This document shows, in pieces, positions 9,146-19,249 of a stretch of DNA of 64,000 nucleotides. The stretch comes from Bacteroidota bacterium. GTDB lineage: Bacteria > Bacteroidota > Bacteroidia > AKYH767-A > OLB10. Made by a program: the position numbers and the translations under genes. The first letter of the stretch is position 1. The number at the start of each line of letters is the position of its first letter. The notes beneath the pieces are model-generated. The model saw nothing but the letters and a program-made list of their open reading frames with translations. It was not told where the DNA came from and made no database searches. The stretch is from positions 124,001 through 188,000 of the forward strand of contig JADJPB010000008.1 of the NCBI GenBank assembly GCA_016713445.1, read 5' to 3'.

Positions 9146-10416
9146 GCTATCTCGTTAATGATTGGATTTGGATTCTTTTGGTCGGATTCTACCATCCCAT
9201 CTTTTAAACGCACGATACGATGGGCGTGTCGAGCAATGTCTTCCTCGTGTGTGACTAAGATGACAGTATTCCCTTTATCGTGAATGTCGGCGAGCAAGGC
9301 CATGATTTCTATTGAAGTTTTAGAGTCTAGGTTACCGGTAGGCTCATCGGCAAGGATAATCGCTGGCTTTGTCACCAAGGCTCTTGCAATGGCAACACGT
9401 TGACGTTGTCCGCCAGAAAGTTCATTGGGTCGATGGGTTACTCGATCCCCTAAGCCCACATCTTGCAATGCTTTCATTGCTCGTGCTTCACGCTCTTCTC
9501 TACTCACACCAGCATACACCAAGGGAAGTGCAACATTGTCGAGCGCTGTAGAACGAGGTAATAAATTAAAAGTTTGGAATACAAATCCGATTTGCTTGTT
9601 CCTAATTTCAGCAAGTTCATTGTCGCTGAGTTTAGCTACATCCACTTTGTTAAGTAAGTATTCTCCTCCTGATGGAGTATCGAGGCAACCCAATACATTC
9701 ATCAACGTAGATTTTCCGGATCCTGACGAACCCATCAAAGCAACGTACTCATTCTTATCAATAGAAAGGGTCACTACAACAACTGCATCTTTACTCAACT
9801 TTGAAAAACACATTTCAATGTATTGTAAGGTAGGTTTCAGTTGATGGTGTCCATCTACAAAAAGAAAATCAATTTCATTAATTTTTTCCAGCAATATAGG
9901 CAATGTGTTTTCAAAAGCACCGACGGTCAATTCAATATTATAATTTGGAAAAGCATTAAAATTATGTTGCGCTTGTCGAGCCGTTTCCGGACAACCTTCA
10001 AGCGTATGAACTTTTGCAGATGGATTTCCAGCGGCTTGATACAACGCAGAAATTCCGAGTGATGTTCCCAATTCAACTATTGTTTTTGGCTTCAAATAGT
10101 TCACCAAGCGAAACAACATCCGCGCATAACGAGGAGGTTTCGCCGAATTTTTTGTGATGTAAGAGATCGATAATTCCTTGTACACTTTGCCACCAAATCC
10201 AGCACCAAAATCTAAGACACTAATTTTACGTTGATCCGCTTCCAAATTCTTACGTAACATTTCGATGGGTGCTTGAACTTCATCCTTTCGATCACGCTTA
10301 AAAACAAATTCATTCAGTTGATACGCAAAGGGTGCTTGTAATCCATGGCGATTGGTAGCGCGCATATAGTAGTCACAAAATCGATAAGCGAATGAAAGGG
10401 CGGCAGTGAATTTCAT
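9142..10416 (-). CDS. Chimeric ORF: class I SAM methyltransferase N-part fused to LolD/MacB-type ABC ATPase lacking its start
   Basis: Residues 1-213 are a class I SAM-dependent methyltransferase of a Bacteroidota family (VLDFGAGFGG, IVELGTSLGISALY, DFLFVDGHH), cut off where the usual DD-W substrate region and last 50-70 residues should be. From about residue 215 the frame continues directly as an ABC ATPase with Walker A GSSGSGKST (229-236), signature LSGGQRQRVAIARAL, Walker B ILADEPTGNLD and switch VTHEED, but without the first 25-30 residues (A-loop) expected of the LolD/MacB family. The join is near 9775. The simplest reading is a deletion joining two neighbouring genes, either real or an assembly collapse. 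A designed fusion is unlikely because both partners lack essential parts. Confidence 0.85.
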   Translation of the reverse strand: MKFTAALSFAYRFCDYYMRATNRHGLQAPFAYQLNEFVFKRDRKDEVQAPIEMLRKNLEADQRKISVLDFGAGFGGKVYKELSISYITKNSAKPPRYARMLFRLVNYLKPKTIVELGTSLGISALYQAAGNPSAKVHTLEGCPETARQAQHNFNAFPNYNIELTVGAFENTLPILLEKINEIDFLFVDGHHQLKPTLQYIEMCFSKLSKDAVVVVTLSIDKNEYVALMGSSGSGKSTLMNVLGCLDTPSGGEYLLNKVDVAKLSDNELAEIRNKQIGFVFQTFNLLPRSTALDNVALPLVYAGVSREEREARAMKALQDVGLGDRVTHRPNELSGGQRQRVAIARALVTKPAIILADEPTGNLDSKTSIEIMALLADIHDKGNTVILVTHEEDIARHAHRIVRLKDGMVESDQKNPNPIINEIA

Positions 10417-10476
10417 GAAGTGTACAAAGATCGTGTAAAATACCTGATCTTAAAACAATAAATACGATGGAAAAGT

Positions 10477-12072
10477 TTAGTCTAACTTAATCACTTTTAT
10501 TGATGAGAATAAGTTTAAATTAGAGGACTGTAAGAAATAAACTCCAGCTCTCAATTTTGAAACATTCCACTCCCCTGCTTTGCCTATCATCACTACTCTT
10601 CCGTATAAATCTACTAAAGCTAATATTTCTGATTCATGACCCTCCCATCTTACCGTCATCAAATGACTCATCGGATTCGGAAACAAAATAGGAGATGACG
10701 AAAGCACATCCAACTCATTAACTGACGTTAACGGTGTGCAAGCAGATTGATTCAACAAGGCATTTAATTCATTACACAAGAAATTAAATTGCTGCGTTTG
10801 TATAGTCGTAAAAGTTTGACCCACTAAATCATTTTGTTCATTGGGATCCAGTGTTAAATCATAAAACTCACTATTGCCATTATCAAACTTGATAAGCTTA
10901 TGTGTTTTTGTTTTGATGGCTTTTCCTGCAGATGGACTTGAAGTTACCTTAAACTGTTCTGTAAAAATCCACTCTCGCACATCTGTAGTATCATTGATTA
11001 AAATCGGCAACAAACTTTTGCTGTCGACGGGCAACTTCGCGGCTGGAATAAAATTTACCCAATTTGAAAAACCTGAAAGCTCAAGGATGGTAGCGAATAA
11101 ATCGGGAGTAGATACGAGTGCGTCACTTTGACTACCTGGGTTTACAATGGAAGTACCGGAAATAATCATGGGTACAGAAACGCCTTGTTCGTACACTGTT
11201 CCTTTAGTATGAGTAGTGTCTAATGCTTGAGAGATACTTCTATCTTCTCCATTATCACCAATAAAAATAATATTCGTGCTATCTCTCAAATTATTCGCAT
11301 CCAAGTATTGAAAGAGTCGACCAATTTCTGTATCCATGGCTTGCACCATTGCTTTAAAATACAATGTTGGATTGTTATTTATATGGGCAGTGGTCCCTGG
11401 CAAATTGATATAAGAGTGCAAATTCAGAGGCGGAAGATGAAAAGGCGAATGCGGCGCATTAAAAGCCACCCAAAGAAAAAACGGCTTAGTAGTTGACAAC
11501 GTATCCAACCAATCGATGGCATCATTTACGGTTTGCGTAGTTGCATAAGTGGTGACGGTGTCTAACACACCATTTTTAATTCTTTGCCAATCGAAATAAT
11601 CGGTGATGGCCCCATTAAAATTTCCAGCGTACAAATCGTAGCCCATATACTCTGGAAAATTTCTTTGTGGAATGGGATTAGGTGTATGCAAATGCCATTT
11701 TCCTACGTTGGCTGTAGCATAATTAACAGGTGCGAAATCGTGCAATAGTTTTGCAACACTTCGTTCCGACGTATCCAATTGCGCGGAAGTTTGTGTTGAA
11801 ATCACATCCCCTACTCCTGTTCTGAAAGCATATCGGCCAGTGAATAATGAAGCCCGAGTAGGCGAACAAACTGGATTCGACCAAACAGTTGTAAACTGCA
11901 CTCCTTGAGCTAATAAACTTCGAATATTGGGCGTAGCGACGGTGTCACCTATATTAGGATAATAGCCCAAATAGTCAGTAGCCAAATCATCGGCGATGAT
12001 AATGATTGTATTCTTTTGTGCTACTGAATATTGAAATAGAGAAACGAATAAAAGTAAGATGCATTTTTTCAT
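10477..12072 (-). CDS. Secreted sulfatase with T9SS sorting domain
   Basis: A 531-residue arylsulfatase-family hydrolase. A signal peptide (1-18) is followed by the metal-binding IIIADDL (Asp28, Asp29) and the formylglycine signature C69-S-P-T-R in SNPVCSPTRASLFTGRY, so an anaerobic or FGE-type maturase elsewhere would be needed. Other sulfatase features are GKWHLH, AFNAPHSPFH, and FIGDNGED. The C-terminal about 75 residues (FPNPMSHLMTV ... GVYFLQSS ... KVIKLD) are a type IX secretion sorting domain, so it is exported across the outer membrane and probably surface-anchored. The natural substrate is presumably a sulfated polysaccharide or mucin, but no carbohydrate gene cluster surrounds it. 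Start chosen at the ATG before the signal peptide. Confidence 0.93.
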   Translation of the reverse strand: MKKCILLLFVSLFQYSVAQKNTIIIIADDLATDYLGYYPNIGDTVATPNIRSLLAQGVQFTTVWSNPVCSPTRASLFTGRYAFRTGVGDVISTQTSAQLDTSERSVAKLLHDFAPVNYATANVGKWHLHTPNPIPQRNFPEYMGYDLYAGNFNGAITDYFDWQRIKNGVLDTVTTYATTQTVNDAIDWLDTLSTTKPFFLWVAFNAPHSPFHLPPLNLHSYINLPGTTAHINNNPTLYFKAMVQAMDTEIGRLFQYLDANNLRDSTNIIFIGDNGEDRSISQALDTTHTKGTVYEQGVSVPMIISGTSIVNPGSQSDALVSTPDLFATILELSGFSNWVNFIPAAKLPVDSKSLLPILINDTTDVREWIFTEQFKVTSSPSAGKAIKTKTHKLIKFDNGNSEFYDLTLDPNEQNDLVGQTFTTIQTQQFNFLCNELNALLNQSACTPLTSVNELDVLSSSPILFPNPMSHLMTVRWEGHESEILALVDLYGRVVMIGKAGEWNVSKLRAGVYFLQSSNLNLFSSIKVIKLD

Positions 12073-12144
12073 AGTAGAACGAGTTAAGGATTGATTGGAA
12101 TGTTTCCATTTTGAAAAGTTTAATCCAAATTTAAAAAAAACAAT

Positions 12145-13062
12145 TTACTCTGCTTCTCTATTTTTCATTTGAGAAAGCAAAATACTCACGGCTAAAACCA
12201 TCACCACAACAAACAACGCCCACTCAACAGGAATATGATAAAATTTAGAAATCAACATTTTCACTCCTACAAAAGAGAGAATAATCGCTAATCCATATTT
12301 GAGATATTTAAATAAATCCATCATCCCACTTAAGGCAAAAAATAGAGAACGGAGTCCGAGTATAGCAAAAACATTACTGGTGTACACGATAAATGGATCA
12401 CTGCTGATGGATAATACCGCCGGAATCGAATCCACCGCAAAAACCAAATCTGTAAAATCGACAACAACTAAAACAATGAATAAAGGGGTAGCTACCCACT
12501 TTAAATTTTCCTTCACGAAAAAATATTTTCCATGGTATTGATCTGTAACTGGCAGAATGGCTTTGCAAGCACGCACAAAAATATTATTATCCAATTTAGG
12601 ATCCTCTTCGTCTTTCTGAAACAACATCTTGATTCCCGTAAAAAGTAAAATTCCACCGAAGATATAAATCATCCAATCAAACTTTTCAAATAAAGCCACG
12701 CCCACTACAATGAATGTTCCTCTTAAAATTAATGCACCTAAAATTCCCCAAAACAAAACACGATGCTGATACATCTTAGGAACTTTAAAATAATTAAAGA
12801 TCACGATAAACACAAATAAATTATCGACACTCAGCGACCATTCAATCACATATCCCGTTAAAAATTCAAATGCTTTTTCGGGACCGAACCAATAATAAAC
12901 GAGTCCATTAAAAGCCAATGCCAGAGCCGACCAAAACGCTACCCATAAAATCGATTCTTTGAAAGTTACTTCTTTTTCCTTCTTGTTGATGATCAACGAA
13001 TCAAAAGCCAACAATGCCAAAATGAATACATTAAACCCCACCCAGAACATGCTGCTTTCCAT
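12145..13062 (-). CDS. TerC family integral membrane protein
   Basis: About 305 residues with eight or nine hydrophobic helices and the TerC core patterns EWSLSVDNLFVFIVIF and VVVDFTDLVFAVDSIPAVL, each with conserved acidic residues in the membrane. The family (TerC/Alx) is implicated in metal ion (Mn, Ca) efflux or insertion-associated metalation of exported proteins. A longer frame starts at 13104, but I choose the ATG at 13062 because MESSMFWVGFNVFILAL matches the usual family N-terminus and a promoter box, TACTTTTG (13067-13074), ends just four bases before it. The extra 14 upstream codons would overlap that promoter. Confidence 0.92.
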   Translation of the reverse strand: MESSMFWVGFNVFILALLAFDSLIINKKEKEVTFKESILWVAFWSALALAFNGLVYYWFGPEKAFEFLTGYVIEWSLSVDNLFVFIVIFNYFKVPKMYQHRVLFWGILGALILRGTFIVVGVALFEKFDWMIYIFGGILLFTGIKMLFQKDEEDPKLDNNIFVRACKAILPVTDQYHGKYFFVKENLKWVATPLFIVLVVVDFTDLVFAVDSIPAVLSISSDPFIVYTSNVFAILGLRSLFFALSGMMDLFKYLKYGLAIILSFVGVKMLISKFYHIPVEWALFVVVMVLAVSILLSQMKNREAE

Positions 13063-13066
13063 GTTG

Positions 13067-13074
13067 CAAAAGTA
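13067..13074 (-). promoter_or_regulatory. Bacteroidota -7 box (TACTTTTG) abutting the terC start
   Basis: On the minus strand TACTTTTG matches TAnnTTTG and is separated from the ATG by only four bases (CAAC). Transcription would begin at or beside the start codon, predicting a leaderless or nearly leaderless mRNA. Confidence 0.55.
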
Positions 13075-13153
13075 GTAAGAAAGTAGAATGTAAAACAAGA
13101 TCAAAAAAATTATTGTTTTTTCTAATTAAGCCAATACCAATTCCTTCCCCATT

Positions 13154-14840
13154 TTATTTTTGTCCTGCAGCACTATCATCTCCGCGCGGATCGCCTACCG
13201 CAGTAAATGTACCCAAGGAGTCGCGAACAATCAACTCAATACTTCCAAAAGGTGAGCGATACTTTGTAACATAATTCATCCCTTCCAATTTCATGGCCTC
13301 TTCTTTCGAAAATCCATCCTCCAAATACACCAAATCAGGAAGCCATTGGTGATGCAAACGAGGAGTGGCAACTGCTTCTAGGGGAGAATAACTTAGATCC
13401 GTTAATCGTAGAAAAGTCAAATTCACAGATGTGGGAATGGTAGTTCCACCCGGAGCGCCTAACACTGCAAATACTTTATCGTTCTTCAAAACAATCAAGG
13501 GCGACATCGAACTCAACATTCTTTTATTGGGTTCGATGGCATTCGCAACACCGCCAATGGCGCCAAACTGATTGGGAACACCGGGTTGAATACTGAAATC
13601 ATCCATCTCATTATTCAGAAAAAATCCAGCTCCTGAAACCATCGTTTTCGATCCGTAATTTCCATTGAGCGTGGTGGTGATTGAAACTGCATTTCCTTCG
13701 GCATCCACAATGCTGATATGGGTAGTTTCGTCCGATTCAAAAACACCAGGCTCTATATCGGCGCTGATGCTTGCTCTTTCGGGATCGAAATCGGAAATGC
13801 GTTTTGTTAAATAGGCAATTGACAATAACGAATCGAGCGGAGCCTCCACAAAATCAGGATCACCTAAATAAAAGGAGCGATCGGCATAGGCACGGCGTTC
13901 GGCTTCGATAAAGCGATGATAAAAATCGGTGAGATCCGTTGGCTTCCCGTATTTCTTCTCCAGCACTTGCATCATCGTTAACACTTGTTGAATAATAATT
14001 CCGCCTGAGCTAGGAAGTGACATCATCACCAAATCATACTCTTTATATTTAAAATTTAACGACTCGCGAATTTTAATTCTGTAATTACGCAAATCTTTTT
14101 CAGAAATATATCCTCCACCGCGTTTCATTTCTTCCAAAATTAATTTAGCAGTTTCACCCTCGTAAAATCCGGCAGCACCTTTTTCTTTGATGCGCAATAA
14201 GGTATTTGCTAAATCCAATTGACGCAAAGTATCACCTTCCTTCCATGCATTATTTTTCACAAAAAGAATAGGCATTTTATTGTTGCGAATAAAAAATGGA
14301 TTGATGCTCATTCAACTTTTTCGCTTCGAGGGCTGTGATACAAAATCCATTTTTAGCTAAACGAATGGCAGGAGCAATGAGTGAATCAAAAGGAAGTTTT
14401 GCATACGGTAAAGTAGCAAAGAGTGCAGCCACGGTTCCGGGAACGCCAGCCGACGAAGGACCATTCAGCGAACGACTCGTATCGGCTTTTCCCGTTAGCG
14501 TATCTACATAAATATTAGAATGCGTTGCTTCGGGAGCTGTTTCACGAAAATCGAAAGTAAAAGAAATATTATCTTTCAGATGCGCCACCATAAATCCACC
14601 TCCTCCTAAATTCCCAGCACGCGGATACACTACGGCCAAGGCCAGTTGAGTGGCTATGGCAGCATCGAAAGCATTGCCACCATAGCGAAACATCAACGCT
14701 CCTGCATCGGAAGCCAGAGGATGAGCAGATACCACGGTTGCATTTACCTCTGTCAAAAGTTTTACAGGTGAAAAAGAGCAAGATACCTGCGCGTTGACCG
14801 TTCCAAAAGTGAGGACGATGAGAAGAATTATTCGACACAT
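13154..14840 (-). CDS. ggt: Gamma-glutamyltransferase, periplasmic (one frameshift)
   Basis: An Ntn-hydrolase that cleaves gamma-glutamyl bonds of glutathione and related peptides. The N-terminal piece has a signal peptide from the ATG at 14840 (MCRIILLIVLTFGTVNAQ) and the VSAHPLASDAGALM, GNAFDAAIA and GNLGGGGFM patterns. The frame breaks in a six-T run near 14285 and resumes as FIRNNKMPILFVKNN. The second piece carries the autocleavage Thr in DETTHISIVDAEGN and the oxyanion/Ser pair in SSMSPLIVLKN, with GAPGGTTIP. A single-base indel restores about 560 residues, normal for the family. The 25 codons upstream of 14840 are read through into the promoter area and are not signal-like, so I exclude them. 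Confidence 0.92.
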
Positions 14841-14926
14841 CCTACTAAAATAGGAAAAATTGAGATGAATAGCTTTTGATAAGGAATACTTTGTATATTT
14901 GATTAGACAATTCATAGATTCTCTAA

Positions 14927-16450
14927 ATGCAATCCATCGGAAATTTTCTCAAACTCTTTGCAATTACTTTCCTGCTTAGTATTACTATATCCCATGTACA
15001 TGCTCAAAAATACGACAACAAATGGATGATGGGATATCAATATGCTCCTTGGCAAGCATATCCTGCCTTAGATTTTTATTTTGGCGCACCTGATACAATA
15101 GGATACTATGGTTTCTTTCCTATGTTTGGCACCTGTACATCAATCTGCAATTCACAAGGTTTGTTACAGTTTTACACCAATGGAATCAAAGTAGCGAATA
15201 AATATGATGCACCACTTTTCAACGCTGATACTTTTAATATTGATCCATTCACTGCGAATTCTTCCTCTTTACAAATCGATCAATTGGCCATCACTCTACC
15301 TTCGCCGGGTTCTACCGACGAGTATTTAATATTTCATATTGGCGCTATTTTACCTCCTGGGACAAATTTTCTTTTTCCCAATAATTTAAGAATGAGTAAG
15401 GTTGATATGACGCTGCAAGGTGGTGCTGGGGAAATGGTGGTAAAAAGACAAATAATTATCAATGATACTTTAACTTATCGTACTTTAAACGCCGTAAAGC
15501 ATGGAAATGGTCGTGACTGGTGGGTAGTAATTGGCAAAAGTGAGAGTGATCAATTTTATTCAGTCCTTGTAACTCCAAACGGCATCGATACTATAATTCT
15601 ATCAGGAAACGGGGCTACTTTTTCTCTAGGTGGACCTATAAGAGGCCAAAGTACGTTTTCGCCTGATGGAAATTTATTTGCCTTCACTTCATCCAACCTA
15701 GCAACACCTATTGCTGAAAACAAATTAGTCATTTACAACTTTGATCGGTGCTCCGGAGAATTTGATTTTAGAGATAGTATGGTCTTTGATACAAGTCAAG
15801 ACAGCGCCATTTTTGGATGTGCATTTTCACCGAATTCAAGATATATCTATACCAACACCTGGTATGACCTCTATCAAATAGATTTACTTTCCCAACCTCT
15901 CAATAGAAAATTCATAGCTCCATTTGACGGATTCACTGACCCCTTTCTAAATGTGTTCTATCGTATGCAATTTGGGCCAGACAATAAAATATACATGACT
16001 ACTTGGGGTTCTTCAAGATATTTACATGTAATAAATGATCCTAATCAACAGGATACACTTTGTAATTTTGTTCAACATCAGCTTAAGGTAATAAGTCCAA
16101 TAGGATCTACGCTACCACTGTTCCCTTATTTTCGTCTAGGTGCGGCACTGGGGAGCGGATGTGATACTTTAACTGTAGGAATTTTGGAATACAACACCAA
16201 GACACTTGAAATGCAAAGTCATTTTGAGAACGGAAATCTACATATGAATTTCAATCAAACTTTAAATGGTGAAATTAACTATTCCATTTACAATGTTTCG
16301 GGGCAAATTTTACATCATTCCCGTAAACAAATGTACAACGACGATCGATTTACAGTTTCAGGCTTGGACAATTTGATCAACGGAATTTATTTTATACAAT
16401 TACGTAATAAAAAAAATAATATCAACGAGAAATTTATTGTCACTCAATAA
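14927..16450 (+). CDS. Secreted WD40/PD40-like protein with T9SS sorting domain
   Basis: A 507-residue protein of unknown function. Residues 1-26 are a signal peptide (ending SHVHAQ). The body has repeated blade-like stretches (SPDGNLFAFTS, FSPNSRYIYTN, QFGPDNKIYMTTWG) typical of beta-propeller PD40/TolB-like repeats found in large Bacteroidota surface proteins. The last about 75 residues (LHMNFNQTLNGEINYSIYNVSGQIL ... NGIYFIQL ... EKFIVTQ, discontinuous) are a type IX sorting domain. It is followed 40 bases later by another T9SS cargo gene on the same strand, so the two may form one transcript. No enzymatic motif is visible. Confidence 0.82.
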   Translation: MQSIGNFLKLFAITFLLSITISHVHAQKYDNKWMMGYQYAPWQAYPALDFYFGAPDTIGYYGFFPMFGTCTSICNSQGLLQFYTNGIKVANKYDAPLFNADTFNIDPFTANSSSLQIDQLAITLPSPGSTDEYLIFHIGAILPPGTNFLFPNNLRMSKVDMTLQGGAGEMVVKRQIIINDTLTYRTLNAVKHGNGRDWWVVIGKSESDQFYSVLVTPNGIDTIILSGNGATFSLGGPIRGQSTFSPDGNLFAFTSSNLATPIAENKLVIYNFDRCSGEFDFRDSMVFDTSQDSAIFGCAFSPNSRYIYTNTWYDLYQIDLLSQPLNRKFIAPFDGFTDPFLNVFYRMQFGPDNKIYMTTWGSSRYLHVINDPNQQDTLCNFVQHQLKVISPIGSTLPLFPYFRLGAALGSGCDTLTVGILEYNTKTLEMQSHFENGNLHMNFNQTLNGEINYSIYNVSGQILHHSRKQMYNDDRFTVSGLDNLINGIYFIQLRNKKNNINEKFIVTQ

Positions 16451-16490
16451 CATCATTCATTTATTTAATCGAATTTAATTTCAGACCCCA

Positions 16491-19020
16491 TGAATCGAAT
16501 CATTTTATTAATACAACTGCTGCTTTTTCCCCATCTAGGATGGACGCAAAAAATAATTCAAATGGGTGAAGGATTAAAAACACAAGGATTTGTCAAAACA
16601 ATTGATGCTAATTCTTCCAATACTAAAATTGTTATCGGAGGAATTTTGATGCTGCCGAAGGATTAAAAGCAAACAATATTGCAATTAGAGACAATTTGGT
16701 TTGGAACAACATGAAAGGAGGAGTTGATGGAGAAGTTTATGATGTAATCTCTACGAATAATCTTACTTATGCAGTTGGAAATTTTCATCATGCTGGAGGG
16801 AAGGCAATTGATTACATAGCGAAATGGAATGGTCAAAACTGGAGTGCTATGTGTTCGATTCCACCTTCAAGCAATGTTATTGCCATCAAAAATTTCAATT
16901 CAGCTTTGTATGCAATTGGATATTTTACAAGTATTGATGGAATCAATGCGAGCTATATCGCAAAGTATGAAAACAACCAATGGAATAGTATAGGGCTTGG
17001 TTTCGATACCCCTCCAAATCAAATGATAGTTTGTGGCGGAAAACTTTATATCTCCGGGGGTTTACTATGTTCAATGGCGACTCTGTACGATCTATAGCAT
17101 GGATTGATAGTTCAGGAACTACTGGCGGATTAGATTTTGCAACAGCAGCTCAAGTAAACTATAGCCAAAACATTTACAATCACAATGACTCATTGGGTGT
17201 TGTAGGATTCTATAATCTTTTTAAGTATGACGGTGTTAATTTTAATTCTATACTTTCCATCAATCTTAAAATCGAAAAAGCATTTACCTATAATAATTCA
17301 GTTTTTGTTGTTTACGATTCAACAAAAAATGTAACTAACGGTTCAGATATCCGAAATGTTAAGATACGAAAACTACTAAACGACTCCACTTTAGGTTACC
17401 AACTTTTTTATACAGACGATTCCAATACATATAGCACTTATTTCTCGCCAGAAGTATCAGCCATTAAAGTTCAAGGTTCAAGTATTTACATAGGAGGAAA
17501 TTTTAGAAATGTTAATAATAAATTACATCCAACTTCGGTGCACTATAATGGGATTTCAATGGAGAGCTTAGGAAAATGCGCAAAAGCTTATGTTGAATCA
17601 GGTCAATATGCTTTAGCATTATGTTCGTATGTAGATACTTCTTCAGCAGGGAAATATATTTATGTAGGTGGTGATTTTATTTTTGCAGACAATCAACTTT
17701 CACCATTCATTGCAAAATGGGATGGCACAACTTGGTCTTGTCCAGGTGACGGTTTTGACAATATGGTTCGGGCACTTACGTCTTATAATGGCGATATTTA
17801 TGCATCCGGCGAATTTCAAAATTCGGGCATCTCCCCTACCAAACACGTCGCAATATTACTTGGCAATACTTGGGCACCCTTGGCTAATGGAGCCAATGGA
17901 ATAGTAAATAGAATGTTGGTGAAAAGTGGAAAACTTTACTTAGCAGGGATTTTATGCAAGCTGGAGGTGTTTACTCTCCTTATGTTATTGCGTATGATGG
18001 CACCAATTTCTTACCCTTACTCACCAACAATATCAATGAAAAAATTTACGACATGGTATTGTATAGAGAGACACCATTTATTTAGCGAATACAGAAGGAC
18101 TTTTTAAATCATTTAACCAAAACTCATGGTTTGTTAAAATATGGAATTCATCACCATCTTATGCTTTAGCAGTTTATAAAGACACACTTATTATTGGTAT
18201 TGAAACTTATTTATGTTTTAGATGTAACAATAGCTTTACATGTCAAAATCCATTTCAGGCAGTTTCCGGTTCATGGTATTCTCCTTTAATAATTGGAGAC
18301 GATTTATTCGCATACAATAGTCAAATAGGTTTTAAACACTATACGAATGGTGCATGGGAATATTTAAATTATTATATGCGCCCCTATACTTCCAGTCGCA
18401 TTGATTCCACTCATGTTTTGATCGGCGGATTTATGCCTGAATTATACACCTATAATGGAATTGTCTATCAAAATAGTGTTGCCATCCTCGAATACGAACC
18501 TCCAACCGCAAACTTTTCTAGAAATCTGGATTCGATTTGTGAATTCAAATATGCAATTTATTTTTCCGACTACTTTGACCTACTTGGCAAATTAATTTGG
18601 AATTTTCCAGGTGGAACACCTGCTTTTTCCGTAAAACAAAATCCATATGTTCAATACACCACCGCAGGAACTTACGGAGCAAGCTGCACTTTGACCAATC
18701 CTGCAGGAACTACCACTTATTTTTTGCCTGATAGTATTACTGTTTACCCGTGTATTATTGGCATTGATGATCCCATCGTAAAAGCAACAACCATTTCAAT
18801 TTATCCCAATCCTAATAACGGAACTTTTAATTTAAGCAATCCATATTTGAAATCGTTTGACATTTCTATTTATGATGTTTTGGGTAAAGCCATTTATAAA
18901 ACTACAGTCCAAGGAAGTTCTAGTATTTCTATCGATGAAAATAACATGGAACCTGGCATCTATTTTATTGCTTGTCAAAATCCTGATGCTTCTCAAGTTA
19001 TTAAGATGATTAAGCAATGA
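16491..19020 (+). pseudogene. T9SS cargo protein with beta-propeller-like repeats and PKD domain, broken by four frameshifts
   Basis: Reading across breaks gives about 843 residues: a signal peptide from ATG 16491 (MNRIILLIQLLLFPHLGWTQ), many repeats of the type YVGGDFIFADNQLSPFIAKW / IYIGGNFRNVNNKL (delta-60 or Kelch-like propeller repeats), a PKD-type domain (about 18500-18750, WNFPGGTPAFS ... YTTAGTYGASCTLTN) and a T9SS sorting domain (IYPNPNNGTFNLS ... PGIYFIACQN). Breaks are near 16640 (missing A before TTTT), 17060 (missing G in a G run), 17955 (missing G) and 18070 (extra GA in TATAGAGAGAC). Three of these are homopolymer losses, so sequencing error is as likely as a true pseudogene. 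The protein itself would be a secreted surface protein of unknown role. Confidence 0.8.
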
Positions 19021-19172
19021 AAAAAAATGAATAATAGTACGTATTTCCCGTCTAAGCAAGCCGTTGCTTTTCTACCAAGTTTGGACGTTGCTATTCTGAA
19101 GATAGTTGAAAGGCAAGTCCAAGAGGTTTGAAGAAAATTAGGATTTTTTTAGTGTTTTACTATTACCACGGA

Positions 19173-19194
19173 GTACACAAAGATTTACACAGAG
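19173..19194 (+). repeat. 22-bp direct repeat, left copy flanking the IS110 remnant
   Basis: A 22-base word beginning GTACACAAAG and ending TTACACAGAG. It recurs identically at 20046-20067 in the same orientation. It is part of the dispersed 'cacaaag/cacagag' repeat family of Bacteroidota intergenic regions. IS110 elements do not make long target duplications, so this is probably pre-existing repeat sequence. Confidence 0.8.
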
Positions 19195-19249
19195 ATTTCT
19201 ATGGTTAAATCCAAATTTTATTTCATCAATTTGCTTTGATAGCAAATTC

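Noticed and set aside
9369..9844. Plus-strand open frames opposite the ABC ATPase
   Set aside because: They are antisense shadows of the strongly conserved ATPase frame.
12145..13104. Longer terC start at 13104
   Set aside because: The extra codons overlap a promoter box directly before the internal ATG, which matches the usual family N-terminus.
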